Source of the DNA: Bacillota bacterium
Lineage (GTDB): Bacteria > Bacillota > Clostridia > Lachnospirales > Lachnospiraceae
NCBI GenBank assembly: GCA_023450835.1
Contig: JAEXGM010000172.1
Span: 1 to 23,159, forward strand
Direction of reading: 5' to 3'
DNA length: 23,159 bases
Part shown: one piece after another, positions 1 to 7,947 of the stretch
How positions within the stretch are numbered: position 1 is the first letter of the stretch
How the letters are laid out: the number at the start of each line of letters is the position of its first letter
Notes under the pieces: generated by a model
The model's database searches: none
Told to the model about the DNA's origin: nothing
The model's input: only the letters and a program-made list of their open reading frames with translations
Translations under genes and position numbers: made by a program

Positions 1-86
1 GCCTTAACAGTAACCCCTCCGGCTAAATTAGCTGCTATCATTGTCATAATTAACATGGCAGTGAAAATCTGCTTAAACTTTTTCAT
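1..86 (-). CDS. N-terminus of a secreted or membrane protein (runs off the window)
   Basis: Only the first 28 codons are present, starting at an ATG at 84-86 on the minus strand. The visible protein begins MKKFKQIFTAMLIMTMIAAN and continues LAGGVTVKA. This is a basic n-region, a hydrophobic core and a short polar stretch ending VKA, which reads as a Sec signal peptide. The ATG lies 22 bases after the stop codon of the ABC ATPase, with AAAGG just upstream, so the two genes are probably co-transcribed. ATPases of this type are often encoded beside an FtsX/MacB-like permease or a secreted partner. Which of these this gene encodes cannot be told from 28 residues. Confidence 0.7.
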   Translation of the reverse strand, partial: MKKFKQIFTAMLIMTMIAANLAGGVTVK

Positions 87-108
87 CCTTTAACCCTCTT
101 TTCCTCTA

Positions 109-1020
109 TTATTCTGATTTTTCACTAATCGTTTCTATCTCTGCATTCCTTTGAGGGATGGCCTCATCTGCTTCTATTGCCGGTGTTTCCTGAGCATTTG
201 TCTGCTTCTCTTCTTCCTCGGCCGCTGCAATGTCCGGAACTCCGAGAATACCAGACATATCCACGGTATCAGGAATACCGGAAACCTCTGAAGTATCTGG
301 CTCTTGCTGCGCGTCTGATGTTTCTCTTACTTCAATTTCCTGAATCTTACCATCTAATATATGTATAATTCGATCTGCAAAATCTGCCAAACGCCTGTCA
401 TGAGTTACCATTACGATCGTCTGGTTGTGCTGTTTTGCCATCGTCCTAATAAGCTTCATTACATCCATCGTTGTCTTGGTATCCAAATTACCTGTAGGCT
501 CATCGGCAAATACGATCTCCGGGCTTGCCACAAAGGCCCTCGCGATACCTACTCTCTGCTGCTGCCCACCGCTCATTTCCTTGGGCTTATGATTCAATCT
601 TGCTTCCAGTCCAACTTGTTTTAGCATATCCCTGGCCATTTTACGCCGTTGTTTTGTCTTTACTCTTTTAAATATCAGAGGGAACTCAACATTTTCCAAT
701 GCGGTCATTGAGCCTATAAGATTATATGACTGAAATACGAATCCAAGATAGCGCTGCCTGAATTTCGCAAGATTATTTTCATTCATTTTATGAATCTTCT
801 TACCCTTTATGATAATTTGTCCGCCGGATATTTTTTCAATTCCTGCCATGAGATTTAAAAGTGTTGATTTACCTGAGCCGGAAGTTCCAAGCAGACAGCA
901 GAATTCTCCTTTGTAGATGTCAAAGCTCACATCGTCAACTGCGTATATTTTTTCCTGGCCCATGCGATAGATCTTTTTAACATTTTTAACCTCTATTATT
1001 TTTTCAGCCTGGTTTATCAC
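109..1020 (-). CDS. ABC transporter ATP-binding protein, MacB/LolD type, with acidic C-terminal tail
   Basis: This is the cytoplasmic ATPase subunit of an ABC system of the MacB/LolD/FtsE type, which usually drives efflux or lipoprotein/envelope mechanotransmission rather than import. Visible motifs are Walker A GTSGSGKST (residues 45-53), Q-loop Gln97, signature SGGQQQR (150-156), Walker B IVFADEP (169-175) and a switch His in VTHDRR (near 206). The core ends near residue 230, the usual length for the family. About 70 further residues follow, rich in Glu, Asp, Pro and Thr with two SGI motifs, and resemble no ABC domain I know. The start is GTG at 1018-1020, preceded by AAGGAGGAG. The gene is followed at 22 bp by a secreted-protein gene, probably in the same operon. 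The upstream region carries 11-bp-spaced TTAC repeats. The substrate is unknown. Confidence 0.93.
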   Translation of the reverse strand: MINQAEKIIEVKNVKKIYRMGQEKIYAVDDVSFDIYKGEFCCLLGTSGSGKSTLLNLMAGIEKISGGQIIIKGKKIHKMNENNLAKFRQRYLGFVFQSYNLIGSMTALENVEFPLIFKRVKTKQRRKMARDMLKQVGLEARLNHKPKEMSGGQQQRVGIARAFVASPEIVFADEPTGNLDTKTTMDVMKLIRTMAKQHNQTIVMVTHDRRLADFADRIIHILDGKIQEIEVRETSDAQQEPDTSEVSGIPDTVDMSGILGVPDIAAAEEEEKQTNAQETPAIEADEAIPQRNAEIETISEKSE

Positions 1021-1059
1021 CTAAAATATCTCCTCCTTGCTATCGCCTGTCTCCTTACC

Positions 1060-1124
1060 ATATTACAGCATATATCTTAAATAAATTCTAGATGATTTCT
1101 TACATTTTTCTTACGTTTTCTTCC
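1060..1124 (-). promoter_or_regulatory. Candidate promoter and response-regulator box of the ABC gene
   Basis: TTAC occurs at 1100-1103 and again at 1111-1114, exactly 11 bp apart, within TTACATTTTTC followed by TTACGTTTTC. A -10-like TAATAT (minus strand) lies at 1060-1065 and would place a poor -35 near 1083-1088, so the repeats would sit just upstream of the -35. That layout is typical of OmpR/PhoB-family activation. The repeat pattern is directly visible; the role is inferred. Confidence 0.45.
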
Positions 1125-1200
1125 ACAATTTTCTTTTATATAATCAGCTTACATAAGGTTTGACTCTAAAGCAATAAAATCCACCTTGCTGCCGCCGATA

Positions 1201-1254
1201 TAAAAAGCAGGTTGCATAAATCCACAATATATAAGACTAATGCAACCTGATGCC
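1201..1254 (-). terminator. Intrinsic terminator after the AI-2E-family gene
   Basis: A perfect 10-bp inverted repeat has arms CAGGTTGCAT at 1208-1217 and ATGCAACCTG at 1240-1249, with a 22-nt loop. Read on the minus strand it is followed by CTTTTTAT. It lies directly after the stop codon of the gene ending at 1256. Confidence 0.75.
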
Positions 1255-1255
1255 T

Positions 1256-2473
1256 TTAAACTATAGTACCTTCATGTTCTTTCTTTTTTATCATATCCTG
1301 CGCTTCCTGTTTTTCCTTCAATCTCGTGTCAACATATCTGGAAAATAAAAGTTTGATTAAAGCTCCAACGGGAACGGCAAAAAGCATTCCAAAAAGACCG
1401 CCGATAGCATTACCAAATATAAGGGATATGATTACTAAAACAGGATGTATCTTAATACTCTGACTCAACAGCTTCGGAGCTATGACATTACCGTCCAGAG
1501 CCTGCACAATTACCAATACAATTACAGCAATTATCAGTTTATTATATTCACCGAATATCAAACAACTTAAGGCTGTAGTAATATAAGCAATAATAGGTCC
1601 CAGATAAGGAATCAGATTCCCCAAACCGGCAAATATTCCAATCAGGATAGCATATTTCACTCCGATTAGCGATAAGACCACTGTAAGCATACACATCATT
1701 ACTAAAACATCTAAGAGCTGACCTCTGATATAGCCGGAAAATATATAATCCGCATCCTTTAAGAATATACTGATTCTGGTATTCCATTTAACGCTTAAAA
1801 ATGCATTTCCAACTTTTCTGATATAGTTCTTAATCATCTTGCCGTCTATCATAAAGTATATAGAAATTACCAGTGCAAAAATCAATGTTGTAATATACGA
1901 AGAAATATTGGACAGCGAATTGACAAATGAATTTCCTCCATTTTTCAGTGCATCGATTACATTAGTTAAATTATTTCTAACATATTCATTAATCTGTTCC
2001 GAATGGATATTGACCTTTTCCAGTTTATCAAGGACAGAGTAATAAAAATCATTAATATTGTTTATATAATTTGTTGCCAAAATTACAATATCATCTACTT
2101 TGGCTAATCTTAGTTGTTTTGTAACATTGTAAACCAATAGAGAAATAGCTAATATTATCACAGCCAGAAAGAGTACTACAGTGGTAACCACCGCAAGGGT
2201 CCTTCCTGATTTTAACTGCCAATTTTTTATTCGTATCTTTTCATAAAGATTCTCAAAAAAATTCACCACAGGATCCAGAAGATATGCCAAAATAAAAGCT
2301 ATAGCAACAGGCTTTGCAACCTTCATAAGCCACTTCAGCATGTGAACCAATTCCGCCAAGATCGTCGGTGCATTTTTTGCCACCAGACTCAGTATATATA
2401 TAATACTGCATGTTATGATTACATAGATAGCTATTAATGTGTATCGCTTATTCATTTGATTGCTGATTTTCAT
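1256..2473 (-). CDS. AI-2E family transporter (PF01594), multi-pass membrane protein
   Basis: This 405-residue integral membrane protein belongs to the AI-2E/YdbI/TqsA family. Members have been linked to export of small molecules or to Na+(Li+)/H+ exchange, and the family name does not prove AI-2 transport. Hydrophobic segments lie near residues 12-32, 50-68, 95-117, 193-210, 253-275, 274-298, 311-327 and 345-377. Family motifs include NLIPYLGP (286-293) and GNVIAPKL (328-335). A soluble, helical stretch at about 120-190 follows the first membrane half, as is usual. The start ATG at 2471-2473 has AAAGG 12 bases upstream, so the ribosome site is only moderate; Met7 is an alternative but has none. 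It has its own promoter and terminator and appears monocistronic. Confidence 0.9.
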   Translation of the reverse strand: MKISNQMNKRYTLIAIYVIITCSIIYILSLVAKNAPTILAELVHMLKWLMKVAKPVAIAFILAYLLDPVVNFFENLYEKIRIKNWQLKSGRTLAVVTTVVLFLAVIILAISLLVYNVTKQLRLAKVDDIVILATNYINNINDFYYSVLDKLEKVNIHSEQINEYVRNNLTNVIDALKNGGNSFVNSLSNISSYITTLIFALVISIYFMIDGKMIKNYIRKVGNAFLSVKWNTRISIFLKDADYIFSGYIRGQLLDVLVMMCMLTVVLSLIGVKYAILIGIFAGLGNLIPYLGPIIAYITTALSCLIFGEYNKLIIAVIVLVIVQALDGNVIAPKLLSQSIKIHPVLVIISLIFGNAIGGLFGMLFAVPVGALIKLLFSRYVDTRLKEKQEAQDMIKKKEHEGTIV

Positions 2474-2521
2474 TCGATTCCCATACCTTTCAGTCCGTTA
2501 AATGCTCCTATCTTTTGAAAT

Positions 2522-2550
2522 ATTATAGCACAGCTGCCACATCATGTATA
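2522..2550 (-). promoter_or_regulatory. Sigma-A-like promoter of the AI-2E-family gene
   Basis: On the minus strand, TATACA (2545-2550) is followed by a 17-nt spacer and TATAAT (2522-2527). TGC directly precedes the -10, making an extended -10. It sits in the 96-bp gap after the transglutaminase stop codon. Confidence 0.65.
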
Positions 2551-2569
2551 CCATTTAACACCAATGAAC

Positions 2570-5212
2570 TTATATATAATATAGACTGCATAGGATTTTC
2601 TTGACTATTGAAAGCTTTCCGTACACTGTAATCTTAAGGTGATGATAATAACGGTACGCTTCCTTTCCTTCCTCCGGTGTCACCGGAACATGTCCAAATC
2701 TTGCCTTTAGGGCAGTCTCTATAAACTGCAAAAGCTCCTTTTCCTTCATCTGCGTAAAGGTATCTTCTAATATCAGGGCCGACAGTTCATAGTTGTCTTC
2801 CTGCAAAGGTATTCCCGCCATCTTTAAAAGATATTTGACCTTCCGGTATAGAATTATTGCCTTCTTTCCAGGTTCGGCCTGTTTGAAAATAATATAGCGG
2901 CAGATTTTTCTAATAATCCCGATTATTAGAAGAAGCACAAAGGTAAATAGTAGGGCTGCCCCCATAAAGCTTGCAATATCCTTATAGCTGACAGTATCCT
3001 TTGCCGCGTTTTTGGCCGTATTATCAACATTTTTATCTCTGTCAAGGTCCTTGTCAACAGGAACAGTAGGTGTTACAGAGGCCTGAGGCGTCGGTGTAGC
3101 AGAAGGTGTTATGTCATCCTTGCCTACGAACTCACTGTCATCTTCCGTATCATAACCGGGTGTCATCTCAACAGGAACCCAGCCCCAGCCGTCTTTATAA
3201 ACCTCTACCCATGCATGGGCACCGGCATCACTGATTCTAACTTCACGTACAGCAATATCCTGTTTCTTTTCGGTGCCATCCTCATAAGGAACCATTAAAG
3301 TCTCGGTTCCAATACTCTTCCCATTCCTTATATTCATAGGTTTTGCCACATAGCCTTCCACATATCTGGCCGGTACCCCTGCAAAACGGAACGCCAAAGC
3401 AGCCGCACTGGCATAGTGTGTACAAAAACCCTGTTTTTTTTCATATAAAAAATATTCCACGAAGTCTTTCCCATTTGGCAGAGTGCCCGGGGACAGGGAA
3501 TAGACAGTATTCTTTTGAACATAACTGCGAATATAGATTGTCAGAGCCCCAAGAGCCTTTTCCTCTCCGTATTTTTCTTTCATTTCCTCATATTTTCCGC
3601 TCATATCAGCTTTAAGCTGCTCTAGCCCGGTATCAGGAACCTGTGTATAGAACTGCTGAATGAAAGTACGGTATTGGTTTTCTACTTCTGAATATTCTGT
3701 CAGCCGTTCGCTTAGTTTATTTCCAAGGTTAGAATCAGCTACTTCATAGTATAAGTTTTGCTCATATTCAATAAACTCTTTATCAAACTCCTCTGTTAAA
3801 AGATTTTCATTTAATAAATCGGTGTAAAAGCTTAAAGAATAATTTTTGCTTTTTACTTTACTTTTAATGTATTCAGAATTTCCCACATCCATATTCATAT
3901 TATCCATGAGAGAAGAATAATAGGGTACATAAATATATTTATCATTCGCCCCCAGATTCTGAATATCCATAACATCCTCATGAAACCTGTTGATATTAAT
4001 ATTCTTATCTATATTAGTAAGGAGCTTTGCAAGACCTCCGGTCTGATCTCCTGCCTCCATGCCAATGCTTTTCCATAAGGTCTTATATTTTTCATACTCA
4101 TTAAGCCCCTCATTGCTAAGTCCGGTCCAGGCATTTCTGCTATAAGTACTTCCGGTAAATCCCTTCAGGTAAATTGTCGGACTGTTTTCCAGGGCATTTA
4201 TAATAATATCTGTTTTATTGTCATAAGCAAGCTTCCCCACTCCTCCCAGCCTTCCTTCATTTAAACCGCCGGAGGCTGTATAATAGCGGAAAATAACAAT
4301 CTTACCGTTATTCAGAAAATTAAAGTAATCCGCCACATCCTTTACATCAAAATTCTCTATCTTTACCTGCAGTTGTTTTTTAACTTTGGGAATATCCATC
4401 TTATGAACATAAGTAGGCTTTGTAAAGAATATGGAGATCATTCCAAACAACAACAGTACGCCACAAAAGAGCAGAAAGCTTCCCATAATATTGATATAGT
4501 AATGGCTGTATTCCATTTCCTTCTTTCGTTCTCTTAATGCTGCTTTTTCTTCCTTTGTTCTGGCTCCCGTTACCTTTATCCTGTTGCCCAACACAAATAT
4601 TCCAAACGTAGCTGCTATGTATGTAGCAAAAGAAGCAGTTGAAGGAATATGTCCAACCACAAAAGGGAAAATAATAAAAGGTAAAGTTACAGGATAATAC
4701 AAAAAATGAGAAGCTCTATTTAAGATTATCAAACTAAGAACCATTGCCAGGGGCAGAGCAGCAAAAATTAAAATAAGCGTGATAACCTTAGCCGGCTCAT
4801 AATCATCTACTATAAAGGTATACGTATGGGTACCATAATATCTGTTCATCAAAATAATAAAGTAGTTCTCAATTTGCCAAAAACCATTTTCCAGTTGTAT
4901 CCACAATTTGTAGCCTGCATAAAAATAGGTCACTAAAATCGGCAGAAAAACTACGATTCCTGCCTTAAAATAGCGAAAAATCCCCCAGCAAATCACCCCG
5001 AAGAAAATAATTGCCCCTAAAAGAGGAATCCGGTCCACCGGCAATTTAAGTCCTGTTGCAAAACCAAATATAATACTAAACAGTACCGCATCTATCAGAA
5101 CAATCTGTATGATTGAATGCAATAATGAGAAATTGCTGTGCCCCTTTCCCATTACAATCTCTTTTCCTCTGATAGATATACCGTCAAAAGATCTTTCCTT
5201 TTTAGCTCTCAT
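2570..5212 (-). CDS. Membrane-anchored transglutaminase-like protein (TgpA/YebA type)
   Basis: This 880-residue protein has about seven hydrophobic segments in the first 265 residues, a long outward-facing domain, a transglutaminase-like core (PF01841), one transmembrane segment near 750-772 and a C-terminal tail resembling DUF4129. The catalytic triad region is readable: Cys597 in QGFCTHYA, His666 in GAHAWVEVY, and Glu682 in PVEMTPG where Asp is more usual. A Pro/Thr-rich linker (about 710-735) leads to the C-terminal membrane segment. The start is supported by AAAGAGGG seven bases upstream of the ATG at 5210-5212. It is the last gene of a moxR-DUF58-transglutaminase cluster, an arrangement widespread in bacteria and linked to envelope functions. 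The substrate is unknown; the core could act as a protease or crosslinker. Confidence 0.9.
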   Translation of the reverse strand: MRAKKERSFDGISIRGKEIVMGKGHSNFSLLHSIIQIVLIDAVLFSIIFGFATGLKLPVDRIPLLGAIIFFGVICWGIFRYFKAGIVVFLPILVTYFYAGYKLWIQLENGFWQIENYFIILMNRYYGTHTYTFIVDDYEPAKVITLILIFAALPLAMVLSLIILNRASHFLYYPVTLPFIIFPFVVGHIPSTASFATYIAATFGIFVLGNRIKVTGARTKEEKAALRERKKEMEYSHYYINIMGSFLLFCGVLLLFGMISIFFTKPTYVHKMDIPKVKKQLQVKIENFDVKDVADYFNFLNNGKIVIFRYYTASGGLNEGRLGGVGKLAYDNKTDIIINALENSPTIYLKGFTGSTYSRNAWTGLSNEGLNEYEKYKTLWKSIGMEAGDQTGGLAKLLTNIDKNININRFHEDVMDIQNLGANDKYIYVPYYSSLMDNMNMDVGNSEYIKSKVKSKNYSLSFYTDLLNENLLTEEFDKEFIEYEQNLYYEVADSNLGNKLSERLTEYSEVENQYRTFIQQFYTQVPDTGLEQLKADMSGKYEEMKEKYGEEKALGALTIYIRSYVQKNTVYSLSPGTLPNGKDFVEYFLYEKKQGFCTHYASAAALAFRFAGVPARYVEGYVAKPMNIRNGKSIGTETLMVPYEDGTEKKQDIAVREVRISDAGAHAWVEVYKDGWGWVPVEMTPGYDTEDDSEFVGKDDITPSATPTPQASVTPTVPVDKDLDRDKNVDNTAKNAAKDTVSYKDIASFMGAALLFTFVLLLIIGIIRKICRYIIFKQAEPGKKAIILYRKVKYLLKMAGIPLQEDNYELSALILEDTFTQMKEKELLQFIETALKARFGHVPVTPEEGKEAYRYYHHLKITVYGKLSIVKKILCSLYYI

Positions 5213-5274
5213 GCAGCCCTCTTTCCATATCTAAACCCATATGCTCGTAGTACAATCTATAGTCCAGAAACCTG

Positions 5275-5394
5275 TGTGAATTATGCCTCTCAATAATTCA
5301 CATAACCGCCATACCTTTTCCAACACGCCTCAAGTTTGTGCCGAGGATTTCGCAGGCACAAACTTGCGTGAATTATGTCTCTCAATAATTCACA
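5275..5394. repeat. Composite palindromic repeat: hairpin A1, hairpin B, hairpin A2
   Basis: Three perfect inverted repeats are packed into 120 bp. A1 has arms TGTGAATTAT (5275-5284) and ATAATTCACA (5293-5302) with an 8-nt loop. B has arms CAAGTTTGTGCC (5331-5342) and GGCACAAACTTG (5355-5366) with a 12-nt loop. A2 has arms GTGAATTAT (5368-5376) and ATAATTCAC (5385-5393), again with an 8-nt loop. A2 overlaps the DUF58 stop codon and its last three codons. No T-run follows on either strand, so these are not ordinary terminators. A related copy lies at 6711-6766. This looks like a REP- or MITE-like intergenic repeat family. Confidence 0.75.
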
Positions 5395-6605
5395 ATGCCG
5401 AGTTTAAAAATTGTTTCCTGGATGTTTTTAATATCTATCCGGTAACAGGATATCATGGATTTTCTTAAAAAATCCTCTGTTCTTGCTTTCAGCGGCATCT
5501 TCTGAAGATCATTGATATAAATCACATGAAGCTGCTGCATACCCGGCTTTTGCAGCTTTAGGATTTTTTCCTCCGATACCTCATTGGTAAGATAAATAAC
5601 GTTGCTGCCGTCTTCTTCTTTTCCCTCGTATCGCTTTTTCTCTTCATCCGTCGCATTATAAAAAGCAGCACTTAAAAGAGCTGTCTGCGCTTCATTACTG
5701 CTGTCACTATCTATAATATCCTTTTCCACATATTTTTTTTCTTTCCAGTCATACCATATAATCCTGTGCTGATGTCCATTCTTTAGTATACCTTCTGAAA
5801 CAGACATAGCCGCTTCAATATAGCAGTCCAGCTGGAATAACTTCTTCTCTCCTTCTCCTTCCACTTTAAAATCCAGAAAGAAAAGAGAGCGGTCTCTTAA
5901 AGGCTGACTGTATTCTTTCATAATCAGCTTTTGATTTTTTCTGCTAAGCTTCCAGTGTATCTGGTTGGGCCTGTCCCCCTCTTTATAATCTCTTACTCCG
6001 AAGATTTCCGAAGGGTCGTTCCCCGGCTTATGTTCGAGATAATGGATGCTTTCATCGTCCATCTCCATATCAGCTGTCTTGCGAATCAGATCTCCGGCCA
6101 TAGGATGCAGCGTCGGCATTACGGACACAATCTGCCAATAGGGCCATTTCTTTGAAACATATCCCAAAGATAAAAAATCATAGCATTTTATACTATAAAC
6201 TGCGACTTTTATATTTCCGCAGTGCTCCGATTTTAATCTTAAAACTGCGTAGGCCGAGCTGTTCTTGTCCACACTGAGAATTACTTTATCCTTCTTTTTA
6301 CGCCCCGATATTTCATTGCTGTAGGTGTAACAGATTTCAAGATGTGTAATAGGAATTCCGGATTGGTTCAATGCCTCGAACTTAACTTCAATATCATTTC
6401 CCTTCTTGGTTAAGGACGGAACGGCAGAAACCTTTACTTCCACCTTCCTTAAAGACAGCCATGCGGTAAACAGCAATAAAAACGGCAGTATAAGGACAGC
6501 AAAGAAAAAGATCATGGTAAAGTAAACATTATAGAAGATGGCAAAGAGACCTGCCAATAGAATAAATATGAGATATACAACTCTTTTTCCAATCATACTA
6601 TGCAC
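5382..6605 (-). CDS. DUF58 family protein (MoxR-associated)
   Basis: This 407-residue protein has two adjacent hydrophobic segments at about 8-26 and 29-50, then a soluble region. The DUF58 hallmark spans about 190-222, including KPGNDPSEIFGVRDYKEGD and the following RPNQIHWKLSRK. DUF58 proteins often carry a VWA-like fold and partner with MoxR AAA+ ATPases, which fits the gene 188 bp upstream. The start is GTG at 6603-6605; an in-frame ATG at 6594-6596 is an alternative, and an in-frame stop just upstream rules out longer forms. Neither start has a convincing ribosome site. The last three codons and the stop lie inside a hairpin repeat (A2), so a repeat insertion may have reshaped the C-terminus. 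Function beyond the envelope-cluster association is unknown. Confidence 0.88.
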   Translation of the reverse strand: MHSMIGKRVVYLIFILLAGLFAIFYNVYFTMIFFFAVLILPFLLLFTAWLSLRKVEVKVSAVPSLTKKGNDIEVKFEALNQSGIPITHLEICYTYSNEISGRKKKDKVILSVDKNSSAYAVLRLKSEHCGNIKVAVYSIKCYDFLSLGYVSKKWPYWQIVSVMPTLHPMAGDLIRKTADMEMDDESIHYLEHKPGNDPSEIFGVRDYKEGDRPNQIHWKLSRKNQKLIMKEYSQPLRDRSLFFLDFKVEGEGEKKLFQLDCYIEAAMSVSEGILKNGHQHRIIWYDWKEKKYVEKDIIDSDSSNEAQTALLSAAFYNATDEEKKRYEGKEEDGSNVIYLTNEVSEEKILKLQKPGMQQLHVIYINDLQKMPLKARTEDFLRKSMISCYRIDIKNIQETIFKLGIVNY

Positions 6606-6710
6606 ACGGTACCACAGTTATCCTGTGCCTGCCACTGCATTTTGGGTTGAAAGAATCACTGGTGGCATCCTTTCTCTCTCTATTTTCTCTCAACCTGATT
6701 TCCATACATC

Positions 6711-6766
6711 AAGGATTTCGCAGGCATAATCTTGTGTGTGAATTATGTCTTTTAATAATTCACACA
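6711..6766. repeat. Second copy of the palindromic repeat (half of hairpin B plus hairpin A3)
   Basis: A perfect 12-bp inverted repeat, TGTGTGAATTAT (6735-6746) and ATAATTCACACA (6755-6766), has an 8-nt loop as in A1 and A2. The preceding GGATTTCGCAGGCA matches the loop and right arm of hairpin B in the same order and orientation, but the left arm of B is missing. It lies in the moxR-DUF58 gap, 27 bp after the moxR stop codon, without a T-run. Confidence 0.7.
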
Positions 6767-6793
6767 TCTCCCACGATAAATATTAATAGTACC

Positions 6794-7732
6794 CTAACCG
6801 ACTTTAGGGGCTTGTACCTGTTTTAAGATTCCCTGGCAGACCTGCTGGGTATCAATGTTATTCACTTTTGTTTCCGGTTTTAATATGATACGGTGTGACA
6901 CAATATCATAAAATACACTCCTGATATCATCCGGTACCAGAAATTCTCTTCCATTTATATAAGCATTAGCCTTAGCCATATTTAGTAAAGCAATCGTTCC
7001 TCTGGGACTTACACCAAGTTCTACATAAGGATCTCTTCTTGTCATCAATATGAGTTTTACAAGGTATTCATAAATACTTTCATTGACAAAAATCTTTTCT
7101 GCCTGCTGCTGCATCGTTAAAATATCTTCTCTGCTGACAATGGCATTCATCTTGGACAAGGGGTTCTCTCCATTTCTGTCCTTTAACATTCGGATCTCTC
7201 CGGCTACATCCGGATACCCCATGGAAAGTCTTATCATAAAGCGGTCCAGCTGGGATTCCGGCAGCATATGAGTTCCAATAGAACCTACCGGATTCTGGGT
7301 TGCTATTACGGTAAAGGGCTTTGGCACCTGCATCGTAATACCGTCCACTGTTACGCTTCCCTCCTCCATGACCTCTAAGAGAGCGGACTGGGTCTTTGAG
7401 GAGGTTCTATTAATTTCATCGGCCAGGAATAGATTGCATACAACCGGCCCACGCTTGTAATCTCCCAGCTCTCCGTCTTTTGTTATAACATGATAACCGA
7501 TTACATCCGTCGAGAGTACGTCCGGCGTAAATTGTAAACGGTTGTACTCCAGATTCATTACTTTTGAAAAGGCTAAAGCCAGCGTTGTCTTACCAACTCC
7601 CGGAATATCCTCAATCAGGATATGTCCTCTTGCTATAATGGCTGTAAGGACTTTACGAACAATACTTTCCTTACCAATAACAGTTTTGTTTACTTCCTGC
7701 ATAATATCCTTTGTAAGCTCAAAATTCAACAT
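6794..7732 (-). CDS. MoxR-family AAA+ ATPase
   Basis: This 312-residue cytoplasmic AAA+ ATPase belongs to the MoxR family, thought to act as chaperones that assemble or activate partner protein complexes. Walker A is GVGKTT (45-50), Walker B is LFLADE (101-106), followed by INRTSSKTQSALLEVMEEG, and a sensor-1 region TQNPVG lies near 170. The C-terminal lid domain ends near 310. The length matches the family. The ATG at 7730-7732 has AAAGGGG seven bases upstream. It is first in the moxR-DUF58-transglutaminase cluster, behind a near-consensus promoter. The client is probably the DUF58 protein, by analogy with other clusters of this kind. Confidence 0.95.
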   Translation of the reverse strand: MLNFELTKDIMQEVNKTVIGKESIVRKVLTAIIARGHILIEDIPGVGKTTLALAFSKVMNLEYNRLQFTPDVLSTDVIGYHVITKDGELGDYKRGPVVCNLFLADEINRTSSKTQSALLEVMEEGSVTVDGITMQVPKPFTVIATQNPVGSIGTHMLPESQLDRFMIRLSMGYPDVAGEIRMLKDRNGENPLSKMNAIVSREDILTMQQQAEKIFVNESIYEYLVKLILMTRRDPYVELGVSPRGTIALLNMAKANAYINGREFLVPDDIRSVFYDIVSHRIILKPETKVNNIDTQQVCQGILKQVQAPKVG

Positions 7733-7763
7733 TTCATACCCCTTTATATTAAACTTCTTCCTT

Positions 7764-7792
7764 ACTATAACCTAATACCCATATATTTGCAA
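7764..7792 (-). promoter_or_regulatory. Sigma-A-like promoter of the moxR cluster
   Basis: On the minus strand, TTGCAA (7787-7792) is followed by 17 nt and TATAGT (7764-7769). The predicted transcript starts near 7757, leaving a leader of about 25 nt that contains the AAAGGGG ribosome site. Confidence 0.72.
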
Positions 7793-7825
7793 TAGCTCCT
7801 TTGGCATAAATTAGCAGCAAATATC

Positions 7826-7875
7826 ATAAAAAGGAATACAAGTATCTGCCGGAAGCAAAATACAGGTATTCCTCA
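7826..7875 (-). terminator. Intrinsic terminator of the PiT/DUF47 operon
   Basis: Arms AGGAATAC (7832-7839) and GTATTCCT (7866-7873) pair. An inner GTAT/ATAC pair extends the stem past a two-base mismatch. On the minus strand the stem is followed by a run of T (CCTTTTTATG). It lies about 75 bp after the DUF47 stop codon and just upstream of the moxR promoter. Confidence 0.65.
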
Positions 7876-7947
7876 TAGTTTTATCATAATCGTATATGTT
7901 ACTTTACTTTTATAATTATTGACACCTTTATCTAATCCATTCCTTTA

